A stretch of DNA of 64,000 nucleotides from contig CM069601.1 in assembly GCA_035771175.1 (NCBI GenBank), positions 6,647,001 through 6,711,000 on the forward strand, read 5' to 3'. Source of the DNA: Paratinospora sagittata. Taxonomy: Eukaryota > Streptophyta > Magnoliopsida > Ranunculales > Menispermaceae. The notes below the pieces were generated by a model, which worked only from the letters and a program-made list of their open reading frames with translations, was not told the origin of the DNA and made no database searches. The position numbers and the translations under genes were made by a program. Shown piece by piece: positions 12,076 to 26,296 of this stretch. Position 1 is the stretch's first letter. Each line of letters starts with the position of its first letter.

Positions 12076-12638
12076 GTTCTTCCTTATCCCGTAAAAGGAA
12101 CATCATCCTGGAAAAAGGAAATACGGTTCATCCTTAACCCGTAAAAGGATAGGTTTGCCTTTAACTTGTAAAAGGGCAGTTGTAACAGTTTCGTTCTCAC
12201 CCGTAAGAGAATCAGATAGTGGATTGTGAAAATTTTAATCGGGAGATTAGGTAGTGGACGTAGGCTTGGCCGAACCACTATAAATCTGTGTGTCTCACGT
12301 TTGCAATTTAGTCTGTGTTCTATTTTGCATCCAATTCCAATATACTCATGTACATCACTAAGTTATTGGAAGATAATTTTTAAATTGACCATCGCACCCA
12401 ATTCACCCCCATCTTGGGTGGACCAACAAATTAAACACAGGAAATTAAACTCCCACAAAAAAGAAGAAGGAAAATATCAACTCATTCCTTAGTCACATAA
12501 TGTCAGTCCAAAGTCTAGAAATTAATGCTAAGTCATGAATATACAATTCCAAAAACTTAACCCCAAAGTCTATGCAAAAGTGCAACCCAACATCAAGGGT
12601 GCATACCCATCTATCCTCACATCTAATCAAGTGAAATA

Positions 12639-15296
12639 TGTCACGATGCTTTTGACGTAGGCTGACGTTTTGACCGGCACAATGTACTATACACTATACA
12701 TATCCTGTATACAATATATAATACACTGTTAGCCTCAACAAAATTTCACAAAATTTTCAAAATTTTTTTACAGCATGTCCCCATAAATTTGGACATCTCA
12801 CATTTTCCCTAATATACCACAAATCAAATTCAATACACACACACATATATATATAATCATTCACAATATTCATCTCATTCATTCATTTATCTCATGTATG
12901 CATCTAACCATTCCAACCATCATATCCACCATTTAATCACATATATATATACATCTTCACCAAGTATTTCACAAACCAACATATTCAGTTATAATCCATT
13001 ACCATACAACTCATCCCATCTATGTGATATTATATACATAGTCAGGTGATAATTATACATAGCAAAATAAAATGTGTATAAGCCATTCTTCCAAGCATAC
13101 ATACATAAACAAGATAGAGATCTGGATCAAGTGTCAATCACTCTCTAGCTTTCCCTTTTTCTTGCAATTTTGTACCTAAAATATTGGAGGGAATGGAGTG
13201 AGCACACAACAAGCTCGTTGAATATATATTTTGATATGACAATCATATGCATTTAGGAAAACATGACATTTAAAGTCATTCAAAACATTTATGAAACACA
13301 CATGCATTATTCAACAAAGATAACATACATGCCAGCAATATAAAGTTTATGCTTGTGCAATAAAACAATGCAGAGTTTTCATCGAAATCCACAATCTCCT
13401 TCCTCCAAGGTAATAGAGCGGGTCTAACCCTTATATGACCGTTATAAAGTAGCCACAGCCTCCCATTACCCAATTCACAATCATTTCAAAGATCTAAAAT
13501 CCTTATTAGGACAATCCTACTGACAATGAGGTTATGCATAACACTCATCTGAGACTAATTCCTAACGAAATGATATCATATGCGATCTGCCTTCGCACGT
13601 CTCGCATACTCCAATGCCAAAATCTTTTATGAATGATCAATAAAACGCAATGCATTTATATACATAGTATGCCTACAATTAAACATTTCATATCAATACA
13701 ATGCCAACCAAGAACCAAAATAAAAAAATATTTCATAGTACAAGACTTTCCAACTTAAATACAATCACCGCAACTTTCGAGTCCAGTTCCAATTGAAATC
13801 AAACTAACTCAACCTGTCATAACCATTCTATAATTCAATTTCGTTTATTCATATCTGTTTCACGCATAAATTCTCAGTTTCTATTTATATATTTTATTTT
13901 CCAACTCACTTCAAATCACCAATAAACATTTGCAATTCATGTATAATTCGAATCTATTTCACTTAACAATACTTACTTGTATTGTTCATTCAAATACATT
14001 CCATTTGATCCTAGTCTTGCTCATTCACCACTAATTCTTACTTTAGCAACCTGAAAAATATTATACACATTCCATGAATTTAAATTCCAACTCAACTTAT
14101 GACTCATAAGCAGTTGAAGATGCTATTATACTGTTTCTACGGTCAATCTAGATGTTTTCACTAGTTCTCAATTTTATTTTTCTACTGGAAACGTATATCA
14201 ACTTTATTAAAAATATAAAACATTCCTAAAATTATTTTGTCCACATCAACACTTGTAAAATCAGTCATGCTACCATTCTACTACCTTCAACAGGTATCTT
14301 ACTAAGGTTTTACATGTTCGCGGAGGTATCCAAGGTCAATTTTACTCACAAAAACCTTTTATTTAGTTACTAAAAATATCAAATCATATCTAAAAATCAT
14401 GATCTTAACATCGAAATGTCCAGAATTGGTAGATCTATCTTTCTACAGTCTCAAACTAAAGTTTCATCAGGTTTTAATATGGTTCAAAAGGTCTCCAATA
14501 TCAAATCTAACTTCCAACAGCTATAAAAATTTCAAATGAACAAATAAATGAAATCTAACCACAAATTTGAGGCTTTTACAGTCTAGGAAGTGTTTTTCAA
14601 CCTTCCCAGCAAATTTTCATTCAAGTTGGGTCGAAATCCCAAATTTTGAAAACACCATAAAACGGCTCCCATAGCAAAAATTACTAAGAGAGAATCATTA
14701 CATCTAGCTTAAATATCAATTTCACGAAGAAATAAAGTGAAAATCAATTACCACGGATCCCGATTCGGCCAAAAATTATGCGTTCTTCCCTTTTTTCCTC
14801 CTTATCTTGTTCTTCCTTTCTTCTTTCTCTTTTTTTTTTTTTTTTTGTTAAACGTTGGAAAGAGATTAGATTAGAAATGAGAGGATAACTATTTAAGAAA
14901 ATATTGATTCCATGCTCCTCATGGAAATAGTTGCTTTATTTAAATTAAGATGGGGGAAGTTGCTTTAAATAGTTACTTAATAAATAGTTAAACTAAACTA
15001 TTCCCCCATCTTAATAAAGCAACTTCCCCCATCTTAATTTAATTCATTCAACTAAACTATTCAACTATTCAGTTACTTTAACAATTACTCATTCATTAAA
15101 TTACTTCATTATCAAGTTCATTTATATAATATTTTATAATCTAGTGATATTATTGTATTTAATAATACAATCCACTTAATTCATGCATGCTTATACACAC
15201 ATACATTTAACTCCTACATACATATACGCGTACGTATATGCATCGGTATACATATTAGTCAACGTAGGTGTATAATTAAAATTATGGGGTGTTACA
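12639..15296 (-). repeat. Solo LTR, minus orientation (2658 bp), same family as 9830-12075
   Basis: On the plus strand it begins TGTCACGATGCTTTTGACG and ends TATGGGGTGTTACA, the reverse of the 9830 LTR's ends. Shared internal landmarks include the reverse complements of 'ctaagctagatgtaacgatt' and 'cgttaggaattagac'. Flanks are AAATA (12634-12638) and TAATA (15297-15301), matching at four of five positions, so probably a decayed TSD. A CT-rich/poly-T tract lies at 14790-14848 and a short repeated segment (TTCCCCCATCTTAAT) near 14950-15040. Confidence 0.8.
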
Positions 15297-17921
15297 TAAT
15301 ATATACATAGATACCAAAAATACAAAATGTGCATAATAAATACATCCATATACAAAAAGTCCTCACGCTCACATCGAGCCTATGCTCTACACCTGGCTAG
15401 GCCGTCAGACAACGACCACGCCCTTTCCTTTATCTTGGGCGGAAGAACCTGAAAGAAGAAGTGAGAGGGAGAGCCAATGATGCTCAGTGAAATAGAATTC
15501 AAATATGCCATCAGATACTCACCAATAAAATACATGTATGTATGTCAATGCCAATAGATGAATAAAGCTTATAACACATAAATATCAAGCATTCATCATA
15601 TTATTTCAATGCAAGGCAAAGCCTATCATTTTGGATCCATTCTCATGTTCATTGGGGTTAATAATCGATGCTTATTTCATCGTGCCATTCTTCCCAAATT
15701 TATGTTCCTTGGGGTTAATATTCCACGCCTATTTCATCGTGTTGTTCTTCCTCGATTTAACTCATACCACCTATGGCAAGTTAAGTCCCCTACTAGGATG
15801 TTATACACCTAGTTAAGCAAGACATTCAAACCCATAGGGTTTTACATACCATGCAATATATACTTAAAACATATTGCTTCATGTTTTCGAACATACAACA
15901 TATAATCACATATGATGACATAAAAGATTAAACATAATTGAAGTCTACTCACAACCAAGCCACATGAGAGCAACTATTACACACACGGTCCAACCACACA
16001 AATTCAATTATGATCCTGTAAACCATATTCATAAACAATATTCATAAACGCACGCATCAATTACAAGATTATTCATCATATATGATATATACAACTTTCC
16101 AATTTAGCCAATTGGGTCCACACATCATAAGACATCTTATCCAACCCAAAATTTCCAATTCTCATGTTATGGAAACCAAACCCATCTTCATGGTCTAAGT
16201 CTCTAAATACTATCATAAGCCAATTTCCACCATAAATTACTCTAATTCATTAATTCAACCTTAATTATCAATATTCAACCCATGTTAATCTTAACAAGGT
16301 TCCCTACACCATTTAATCTCCCAACATTAATCATAATCCTCAATTCCATATTCCATTACCCTTATCTAAGTCATAATTACTAATGTTCATCACATGAGCA
16401 TCATTCAAGTCCAAAATCACATAATTTAGGCCAATACATAAGTCTAGGCCTCCACATGAATTCTAAGGTTAATTCTATCAATTTCCATTCCAAACAACTT
16501 GGAATCAACATAATTCATTAAGAATCTAATTTAAGCTTTAATTAGACCATACGTCCCAAATTGAGCAAAATTTCCAACATTAGGCCTAGGCCTCAACATG
16601 ACCATCATAAGTCAATTACAACATGAATCAACTCAATTTAGGTTCAATTAGGCCTAATTCACCCCAATTAACCATTTCCAAGTCAATTGCACAAATTTGA
16701 AAAAAATCTCTACAATCGGAACGTAGGGCAAAATGAACTAGACATTGAACCATGGCATGAGAATATCCAAATTAACACTATAAATCATTCAAGCATGTTA
16801 ACATATCCAACATAGATCACATGCACTCAATTTAGAATGCCCTAGATTCAATTTCTAAGATTAGCCCCTTTACATGGAACCACATGAAATCTTTGTTAAA
16901 AATTGGGGTAAATGTCACCAATAAGCTCAAAAACATCCTAAGAAGCTAAGATAGAGTCGTGCATTCTCGGCCTGAAGGGTTTTAATCAAAACTCTAACCT
17001 CATACCTCTCCAAAAGTATGGAGAAATGCTTCCAAAATGTGATTTGGGCATGGTTCTTGGTCAAAAACGTCCAAACCCAATATTATCAAACCATTTCAAG
17101 TTCTATAAATCAAAACCCTAGGTTGGGTTCTTCTAAATTCGAAAACCCACATCAAGATTTATACCATTCCAAAGCTAAAACTTAGATTAGAAAGAGATTT
17201 CATGGAAGAAATTGGAAGGAATCTCGCATTGAATCAAGTTTTTGGAGCTTAAATCACCCCAGCTAGCTCTTCTCTTCTTCTTTTTTCTCTTTCTTTTCTT
17301 CTTTTTTTCTTCCCCAAATCGTGATATGAATGAGTGGAGTGAGATGGGTTGGTTTTAATTGAGATAAGTTAGGTTATTGTATTAATATACTCCCATGTGT
17401 TTGTCACTTATCCAACATCCATATCTCATTTCAATCAAACCCATTATAAGCTTTACACATTAATTACTCATACTCATTTATTACCCTAGTCACACCATTA
17501 ATCTCTTTAATTAAAAATCATATGTTAGACCATTAAGTGTTGGTCCAAAAGTTAAGATTGGGAAAATCATGCTTTAATGATAATAATACTCCCCAAGCAT
17601 CATATACAAATAATTCACCACTCATTTCGCAAAAATATTCTGGAACACTAAATTAGCCTATTTTCACGCGTATGATATATGGCCAGTTTCTGGGTTCGAT
17701 CAAAATTAACTATTCTCACGTGTATGACTATAGGCTAATTTCTCGATTCGTTCATAAATTTCACAAAATTCATGGTAAACACGCATAATACACAATTTAC
17801 ACATATATCAAGCAACACAACATTAAACATGCAATACTTATAACTTCAAGAGTTGACACGTAGAGTTGGACATATAGACTAAGGCACAGGCAAGGCGGAA
17901 GAATTTTCAGGGCGTTATACA
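15297..17921 (-). repeat. Probable further LTR in minus orientation; left border unresolved
   Basis: The right end GGGCGTTATACA reads on the minus strand as TGTATAACGCCCTGAAAATTC, a typical plant Ty3/gypsy LTR start. The body is AT-rich and non-coding, with a CT-rich tract near 17270-17315 resembling the same position in neighbouring LTRs. The left end may lie before 12639, with the 12639-15296 LTR inserted into it. I cannot place it. Confidence 0.5.
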
Positions 17922-18829
17922 TTTAGTCACATTTGTTCAAATATTCCCCATCCCTCTAGGACAATACTTAAACCTCAAAATCCAATAGCATATTCTTACT
18001 GATATTGCCATCCTAAATGATGCAACATGAGTATCGCGCAATTAAGAATATACTATAGAGATGTGATTCTAAAGAATCTTTCTTTCGTCCTCACACCACT
18101 AGGTTAAAATTAACCGTTTACCCAGTAATGTCCCATAAAAGCCGAATTACTCATGACCTTGAGTGACTCACCAAAGTAGCGGATATCAAGATTTCATTTC
18201 GTGGTGTAGTCAAAATTAACGAAGGGCATCCCTTTAGTCTCATATAGAATTGGACATATCTGAACTCGCACAGTGAGGAAGCAAAGATCATTCACTCACT
18301 TTCAAAGTGGTCGACTTACACATGTGATGTAAAATTACAAGCTACAGTGGAGTAACTCTTGTTCACAAGAGCTATGTTCAACTCAAAACACTATACAAAT
18401 TTCTAGTCTAGTCGCATTTATGGGCCTAACTTGAGTTCCTTAAGAGCTCACATATCCAGTGCAACGCGCCAATTAATGGATCTCGTATCTGGTTACAAAC
18501 AACAGGCTTAATGGATAGTGGGTTAATCTATTAACGGTCCTCGAAAATATACCTCATCTTAACTCCAATCAAGGCGACATATCATCATAAAATGACCTAT
18601 TGTTATTCAAAGCAACATTAGTCAAATGTCTCATCTCTGCTCGCTCTCCATCAAGCACCAGAGGCGATTGCTCGTGTGAGTAAGCCAATCATGTCTGTGA
18701 ACATTCTCGTAAGTTGTGTGTTGGTGCTAGTAATAATAGATCAAATACAAACAACCATAATAAATAATGAGAAGTTTATTAAATGATTTAATGAAATAAG
18801 TCTGTTACAAAAAAAAAATGATTACATCC
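17922..18829 (-). other. Non-coding 3' region or LTR of the minus-strand copia element
   Basis: Adjoins the 3' end of the copia polyprotein remnant. No open frame. It probably contains the element's untranslated region and LTR, but I cannot find a matching second LTR in the window. Confidence 0.4.
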
Positions 18830-19960
18830 TACGCAATCCTAAGGATTCAACATGTGCAAATAAAACATCTCTAGCGATTGGCTTAGTCAAGGGATCAGCC
18901 ACATCCTATGCGTAAAAATATCTTGCATACAGACTTCTCCTTGTGTTACTATGTCTCGAACAAAATTATACTTAATGTCTATATGCTTAATCTTGTCATG
19001 GTATTTGGGATCTCTACTATAGGCAATTGCAGCTCGGCTATCACTATAGATAGTAACCAGTTTTGATGCACTGTGAACAACTTGTAAATGTTACAGAAAC
19101 CGTCGAAGCCAAATAACTTCTTGTACAGTTGTAGAGCAAACTACAAACTCAGCTTCCATGGTAGATAAAGCAATGCACATTTTCTTCTTACTACTCCATG
19201 ATATTGCACCATTGTTCAGCAAGAAAACATATCTTGAGGTAGATTTTCATTCATCTGGGGTCACTACCCTAATCAGCATCGGAGTAGCCCAATAAACGCA
19301 TGTCATTACCATGACAACATAAGCACAAGTTCATCGTGCCTGTCAAATATCTCAAAATTCTCTTCACGCTTGCTAATGTGCTTCTCAAGGATTTGCTTGG
19401 TAACGATTGACTAGACTGACTGAATAACAGATATCTGGTTGAGTACACATCATTGCACACATTAGACTTCTAATAGCACTGGCATAAGGAACTTTTGACA
19501 TCTTTTGTTTTCAGAAGGAGTTTTAGGGCACATATCATCACTAAGGGGTATTCCTTTCGTGATTGGTGTATCTATGAGCTTGCAATTTTGCATGTTAAAT
19601 TGTTCAAGGATTGTTTTGACATATAGTTCTTGAGACAATGCCAAGATTTATTTTGAACGATTTCTATGAATTTTCACACCGAGTATGAAGTTCGCTTCGC
19701 TCATATCTTTCACATCAAAAGTGGAAGACAACCAATCTTTAATCATGATTATTAATGTCATATCACTTCCAGCAAGGAGAATATCATTCACATATAAGGA
19801 CAAGAAGAAAAAATGTGATCCTGAACGTTTAATATAAACACAATGGTCTTCATCAGTCATTGTGAATCCATAGGATGACACTGCCTGATGAAATAATATA
19901 TTGATCAATATATATGCATAAGACCATATATTGATCAATTGAGCTTGCAAACCTTGTGTT
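18830..19960 (-). pseudogene. Ty1/copia reverse transcriptase and RNase H remnant
   Basis: Degenerate frames read leftward. At 19648-19950 the RT active-site region reads LYVNDILLAGSD, with N where copia RTs have D in YVDD. At 19462-19644 there is a segment starting LSQELYVKTILEQFNM, and at 19269-19460 one with RILRYLTGTMNLCL and LGYSDAD, the RNase H start. Weaker RNase H similarity continues to about 18830. Stops and frame changes separate the pieces, so no product is expected. Confidence 0.85.
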
Positions 19961-20400
19961 CTTGGTCTTTCACTACAAACCCCGTAGGTTGTTTCATATA
20001 AGTTTCTTCATCTAGTTTACTATTCAAAAATGTTGTTTTACATCCATATGATGTAATTCTAAGTCCAAATATGCAACGATAACTAAAAGAAGACGAATAG
20101 ATACAAATATCACAACTGGTGAGAATGTTTCTTCATAATCTATTCCTTCTTGCTAGGTATAACCCTTAGCGATTAATCGTGCCTCATACCTTTCAATGGA
20201 TCCATCTGCTTTGCGTTTGATTTTGAGAACCCATTTGTTCCCTATTGCTTTCTACCCAGATGGAAGATCAACCAAGTCCCGGACATGATTAATTTCCATT
20301 GATTCCATTTATTTTTTCATGGCTTTCATTCACTGATCACTAGCATCGAATGAAAAAGCCTTCTGAATTGTTCTTGGCTCACTTTCATCATGTGGAGCAA

Positions 20401-21500
20401 TCATAAAAGCTTCGCCTTGATTTCAAAATGACGACGAGGTTCGCTTTTACGAATACTCCTTCGCAACTGATCTTTGGAAACAGTAATGGGTGATCTGGCA
20501 CTCCCACTTGGATGAAGCTCATCATGAGCATCATCATCATTCGCCTTCATTGGCGCATTAGGATCATTATTTTCTGGATCTAATTCGTATAATGGAAAAT
20601 CCTCCGTTGCATCACGTTTGCTAGGAAAGTCATTCTCTAGAAAAATGGCATCTCTAGATTCAAACTCTGTGAAAACATGATCTTCATTTTCACCTATGAA
20701 CACATACCCTTTTGAGTGTTTAGAGTATCTGATAAATATGGACTTCTTGTCTCGTGGTCCCAATTTTCATAACGTTGGGATGGTGAGTGTACATACACTG
20801 CTGATCCCCAAGATCTCAAATTGCTCAAGTCAAGTTTTCTACCCGTCCAGAGCTCATAAGGAGTTAAGTGTACCAATTTAGAAGGAACACGGTTAAGGAT
20901 GTATACCACATTTATCAAAACATCTCCCTAATAAGAAATGAGAAGATTCGCTTGAGCCATCATTGATCGAACCATGTCTAATAAAGTTCTATTCCTCCAT
21001 TCCGCAACACCATTTTGTTGCGGGGTGCTTGGGATTGTTAGTTGTCTAACTGTCCCTTTTTCATCACAAAATTCTTTGAATTGATCAGAAAGGTATTCAC
21101 AACCTCGATCAATTCATAACGCTTTAATATGTCGATCAAGCTGGTTTTCTACTAGTGATACATATTTCTTGAAGCAATCCAATGCTTTAAATTTATGGGA
21201 TATCAAGTAAATGTATCAAAAGTGTGAAAAATCATCAATGAATGTGATGAAATATTGAGCACCATGTCATGCCCGTACACTCATGGGTCCACAAATATCA
21301 AAATGAATCAGCTGTAAAGGTTGTTTAGCTCTAAAAGCTTGACCAAAAGGTTTTCTGGTAGCTTTACCAGCCAAACAATGAGTACATACAGGCAAGTCTA
21401 TTTTTGTCAGAGAGCCTAAAAGGCCTTCTTTTGCAAGTCTATTCATTATATCATGCCCTATATGTCCTAATCTAGTATGCCATACTTTAACATCCAAAAC
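20401..21500 (-). pseudogene. Ty1/copia GAG-pre-integrase and integrase remnant
   Basis: At 21267-21497 the segment VWHTRLGHIGHDIMNRL with CTHCLAGK is the HHCC zinc-binding region, followed by LIHFDICGPM at the start of the catalytic core. At 20694-20918, YILNRVPSKLVHLTPYELW is the end of the core. At 20401-20763 comes the hydrophilic C-terminal part. Several stops and frameshifts interrupt it. Order and strand match the gag and RT remnants on either side. Confidence 0.85.
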
Positions 21501-21983
21501 ATTATTTGTAGAGGATGTAACAAGAGAGAAACTATTATCATTTATTGAATTAATATGATTAGTGTCAAGAACAATAAAACCATCAGATAAACGCCCATGT
21601 CCATAAAATTGAGTTCCTAGATATAATATTACATCAGTAGCATTGAAATTTAAATTGAAACCTAAACCTACAAGGACAACTACGAAAACTAAATCTCGTT
21701 TGATATCAGGTGCTTAGAGGGCATCATGCAAGAGTAGGGTCTGACCACCACGCAACACCAGCTTACAAGTGTCAATCTCTTTGACTTCAACTTTGGTATT
21801 GTTTCCTACATAAATGCATCAAGCTCCCCCTGGAATCCCACGATATTCTACGAAAGCTCCCCAATCTTTCGTTATATGATCTATTGCTCCTGAGCCAATT
21901 ATCCGCATAGGATGAGATTCAGCAAGCAAACAATTACTAGAAACAAAACATTGAGAAAACGTATAATAAATTACCTTTTCTTT

Positions 21984-22640
21984 TCATGGTTTAGTGCACT
22001 CACGTGCAAAATGACCAAGATTACCACAATCATAGCATTTGATATCCTTTTTGTTTTTCTTTTTGCCACCGCTTCTACCCCTTTTGTGATGGTTATTATT
22101 TGGTTTTGTAACTTTTCCATACGTGGGACCTTGCCTGCCCTTTCTATTATTTTTTCTTGAACTGGTGGTTCTTTCTTTTCTTTGAATCAATTGATTAAGC
22201 AACCGGAGCCTGAGTAGAGGTTTTGGCAGCTTCCAAACGCTCAGCCTCTAGCTCAACATGTCGAACAATATCTTCAAATGTTTTGATATTATCATTATGG
22301 ATCAAAGTGATCTTCATATACTCCCAGTTCTGAGGAAGAGAGCGGACGACTGCATAGATCTATTGTTCATTCGTGAGAACATGCCCGACACTGTTCAGTT
22401 CACGAATCATGTTTGACATTTCACATAAGTGTTGTTTCATCGTTTGATGTTGACGTTTTACATATGTGTAAAACTTAATTGTAAGTTGTCGCAACTTAGT
22501 TGCAGAGGTAATCCCAAACTTCTCTGTCACACTCCAAAATTTCATCTTGTTAACAAATCCCAAGAGTAGGTGATTTGTTAAATCAAATACAAGATAAATA
22601 TTCGCGTGAACAACTTTGATATCAAAACAACCCATAATTT
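21984..22640 (-). pseudogene. Ty1/copia gag remnant with zinc knuckle
   Basis: At 22360-22635 a UBN2-type gag segment is readable (TKLRQLTIKFYTYVKRQHQ). At 21984-22202 a basic region ends in the CCHC knuckle CYDCGNLGHFAREC. The N-terminal part of gag stops abruptly near 22640, where unrelated AT-rich sequence begins, so the copy is truncated or interrupted by a later insertion. Confidence 0.8.
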
Positions 22641-22649
22641 TTTTTTATA

Positions 22650-24886
22650 TATTTAAGTTTATATATCTTACATCATGACATAGTATCTTACATAATTCAT
22701 AATACTTTCAAGTAACCCATTATTCTACAAACAAGTCTTATCACTTATAATATTATTTACAAACATACATTATTCAATTCCTCATCTCCTTCCTTCCTAT
22801 ACCTTCTTTTATTCCCCATTTTCTTCTTAATTTCCTGGCAATGAACAAAAAAGAGTGAGTATAATGCCCAATGGGTCCCCCGGCGGGTTCCCCACATGCT
22901 AGCAATATCAATAATAACAGTTATAACAGAACATTCAACATAATAACAACACAAAGTTTGCATACTAAAATTGAATACATGCAAGTCATATTTCAGAAAT
23001 TATGTAATTTTCAGATAACCATAAGTTGCATTTAGCAATCTAGCAAGAGCCAACTTTTACCCATAACTCATTCACTAGTGAACAGGTGGAAAAGTGTGCA
23101 CAATTCATAATAAATTCATAATTTAAAGAAAACAAAGATAGAATGTGCAAACCATAGGTTCATCCTCACCTTACAACTTTCGAACTGTGTTACTCCGAGC
23201 TTACAGAACTTCTTGAAATTTTTTAAGGAAAAGAGAGATTGATATGATATGAACTAACCCCATCCTATTTATAGGTTAAAGTATTAGAGGATGCCCATGG
23301 TATCCATAGAAAACATTTATCTATTGTTTCACCCTTTTCCCATAATATCCCTAAAGATATTTTAAATTGACATTTTGATCCTTTTTCAAGAATATCCCTG
23401 AGATACTTAAAATTGACAATTTCTTCCTTTGACCTAAATATCCCTGAAGATATCTAAAAATGTCTATTTTGTCCTTAATCTAAATTGCCCTTAAGTTTTG
23501 TTGCAAACCATGTCATTCAATAATATCCCACAATTAAAGCTCAACATTAATTAATAATATCAAGATAATCATCCGTACAGATTTAATGTTCATTAAAAAA
23601 TAACATGCATTTCAATTCAATGTAAACATTAAATCACACTGTATGATCATGACAAAAAAAATGAACATTCCAGATCTTGTCATGATGAATGATCTTGATC
23701 TTAACCATGGAAAATCAATTGGTAAAATCAAATCATGCATACTATCACTGATTATTATCATGTTGTATTCATATCATCAATGTAACCATACTGATGTAAA
23801 GATCGTTGCAAAAAAAAATGTCATAGTTCATGAGGTTTTGAAATAAATATGATCTAACGCACTGATTTTAACAATTAAAATTCAACGGTTCATGTTAATT
23901 CACAACATATATTGCAGATCAACACATTATAACATGAATCTGGTTAATGTAACCATACAAATGTAAAAATCACGCAAAAATATGCTAAGGTCCAGTTCAT
24001 GACTTTTGCAAAAAAACACTAGAAGGCCTTCATCTGAAGCCATCAAGATTAAACGACCCAGATTTAACCTTTTTTTTTCACTCGTTCAAACAGACCAGAC
24101 CGATTCGGGTGGACCGGCCGATTGAACTGCTCAAGACCGGTCTGGATCGGGCCTGATTTTTGTTTAGACCTAGGCTTGGTCTCGGTCTGGGTCCATCCCA
24201 AGATTTGGGCCTGGACCGGGCCCAGGTTTATGGGCCTTTCTTCTTTGTCCAAGTCCTATCGACCTGGTTTGGGCCAGGTGGGTCAGTGATGACCCGCGTG
24301 GCCTCTCCACTCGGCTGGTCTGCAACATGCAGACTAAGCCGTGGTGGTTATGATGCTGCCCCGCCAGCGCCGGAGTGAGATTCAATCGGACCACCTGCCA
24401 CGACGATCACACCGGTGGGGTCAACTGTTGGAGGACCCGCCGAATTCCAACATTCATTTTTTTGTGTTTACAACTTTTCGACAGATTGGTTTGGTGAGAG
24501 TGTCGTTATCACTGTGGCGCACCTATGGACATGCCAATAGGTTTGTTTCGAAGAACTCACTTTAAAAATCGTGTGGATATGTTCATCAGGCCGGTTGGTT
24601 TGTCGAATTCCGACAAAAACACTGTACCGAAAAACATCTTTTTAAAAAAAATAGTGATGATGGTGGCCGCCACTAACAACGCCACCACCACCTCTTTCCT
24701 GCAACAGTGGGAGCGTCGGTATCTGAAGACCACACCGGGGTGTCGCCGGTTTCCAGCACCTCTCCATAAAAAAAAAAATGGTGGTGGTAGCGTTTGCCTC
24801 CACTAGTGCCGTCACTACCCTTGCATTTTTTTAATACGTTTTCTCTTTCTTTTTTATTCAAAAACATTACCGAACGTTAACAAACA
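22650..24886. other. No supported gene; transposon-like non-coding sequence
   Basis: 22650-23270 has the texture of a minus-strand LTR. 23330-23480 holds three imperfect copies of an 'aatatccctnaagatattt' motif. 24060-24300 is rich in ACCGGGCC/GGTCTGG words. 24650-24790 has GGTGGTGG-type low complexity. Short open frames here show no protein motif I know. Confidence 0.4.
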
Positions 24887-24891
24887 CGAGA

Positions 24892-26291
24892 TGTAATACC
24901 CTGTATTTCAAAAAAAAAAAAATTTGTTTGGGCAGAAATGCTCGAAACGTTCGGGCGCCAAATCCTCTATATAAGGAAGCCCTCTCCTCCTCATTTGCTC
25001 ACACCAAATCACCTTCTCTAGTGATTTTTCTCCTCTTTTCACTCATTCTGAGTTCTTTTTTGTTTGAGACTCTCTGTTCGAGACTCTCGGTACGATACGA
25101 CGAAGATCTGTCCGGATGAAAGCGCCAGATCTGAAAGAAGAAGTTCTTATCTGAAGGTGGGGAACGAAACATAGGTTTGCGTGTTTTATAACTTTTATTA
25201 AAGTTTACATTCAATTATTATTATATCTACTGTTCATTTACCCTGCATTATGTCATATAATGTTTATACTGTCGCACTTATGCCTGTATATTTGGAATTC
25301 ATTTATTACGCTGTTATAATGCCGGATTTGTGGTCAATCTGGCTCAACTAGACTCGGTCTTGTCCTCAGTAACTTTAAATAGTGAACGAGAGGTAGCGGA
25401 CTGCTCTAGGCGATTGGTATTTAAGCAGACCTTGTGTCTCACCTCTCAACTGGGGACTGATCTAGTTGGTCTTATTGAAAGCTATCAGCTTATACAAGTA
25501 ATGTTGAATGTCCCAACCTTGCACGTCGTGATACCAACTCTGATAAGGATCACCAGACGTTGCCAAAGTCAGTCTCAATGTCAAGAAAAGACCAGACCAG
25601 TAGACTAGACCAGTTCATGCATTGGCATCATACATATCACCACCTAGGGATGTATGTGGTTTATGACTCATAGAATAGTTAGGAGCATTGCTCGCTATTC
25701 ATTATATTTCTTTGGATAAGGACGTACAATGAGAACCCGGCTACGCCTGGGGAGGGACATCAGTACGTGAATCCAGAGCATCGTTCCTGAGGAGGGATGT
25801 ACAGTGAGAACCTGGCTACGCCTAGGGAAGGACATCTGTACGTGAACTCAGGCGATGTACGTTCATCAAACCATTACGAGACGGTGTCATGCATACATAC
25901 ATATTGATTGATTATGATGCTCTCTTGTGTATTTAAGATATTTGATATTGATGTATGCTTTATTAATTGTTATACTCACGAACTATTTTACCCACTGAGC
26001 GCGTTAAGCTCACTCCATTATCATCCAATCTTTCACAGGAAATTAGGGTGGACTGGGTGCAGGTTTATGGGGCCCACATTTTGAACCCTTTGTATTATTC
26101 ATTGGGGATTTTGGGTAGTATGTTCCCTTGACCATTTTATGGACAAAAATATTCTGAATTAATGAAATCAGATTTGTACTGTGTATTATATTTTCACTGC
26201 GCACTCTGTTGTTACCATTGTTATTATTCCAAATGCGCGCCCCGTCCATGAGTGTACCGCCGGTTTAGGCTCGTCCGGGCGGGGTGTGACA
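24892..26291 (+). repeat. 5' LTR of the rearranged Tekay-family element (1400 bp)
   Basis: TGTAATACCCTGTATTTCA to GGGGTGTGACA, closely similar to 5237-6862 but without the minisatellite expansion. TATA box at 24968-24975. Confidence 0.9.
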
Positions 26292-26296
26292 TTTAA

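Larger units (their letters stand above)
7188..12428 (+). repeat. Sirevirus-like (Ty1/copia) solo LTR, split by a second solo LTR
   Basis: Begins TATTTTGATGATC (TG apparently mutated to TA) and ends CACCCCCATCTTGGGTGGACCAACA. The 'ggacgtaggcttggccgaacca' and 'cccaattcaccccc' style of the right end resembles Sirevirus-type copia LTRs as I know them. The reversed copy at 57588-59335 shares the ends and repeats. Possible decayed TSD: AAGTA (7183-7187) and AATTA (12429-12433). The LTR is interrupted at 9830-12075 and is about 3.0 kb without that insert. It carries two tandem-repeat zones, at 7720-8410 and at 9430-9829 resuming at 12076-12215. Confidence 0.65.
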
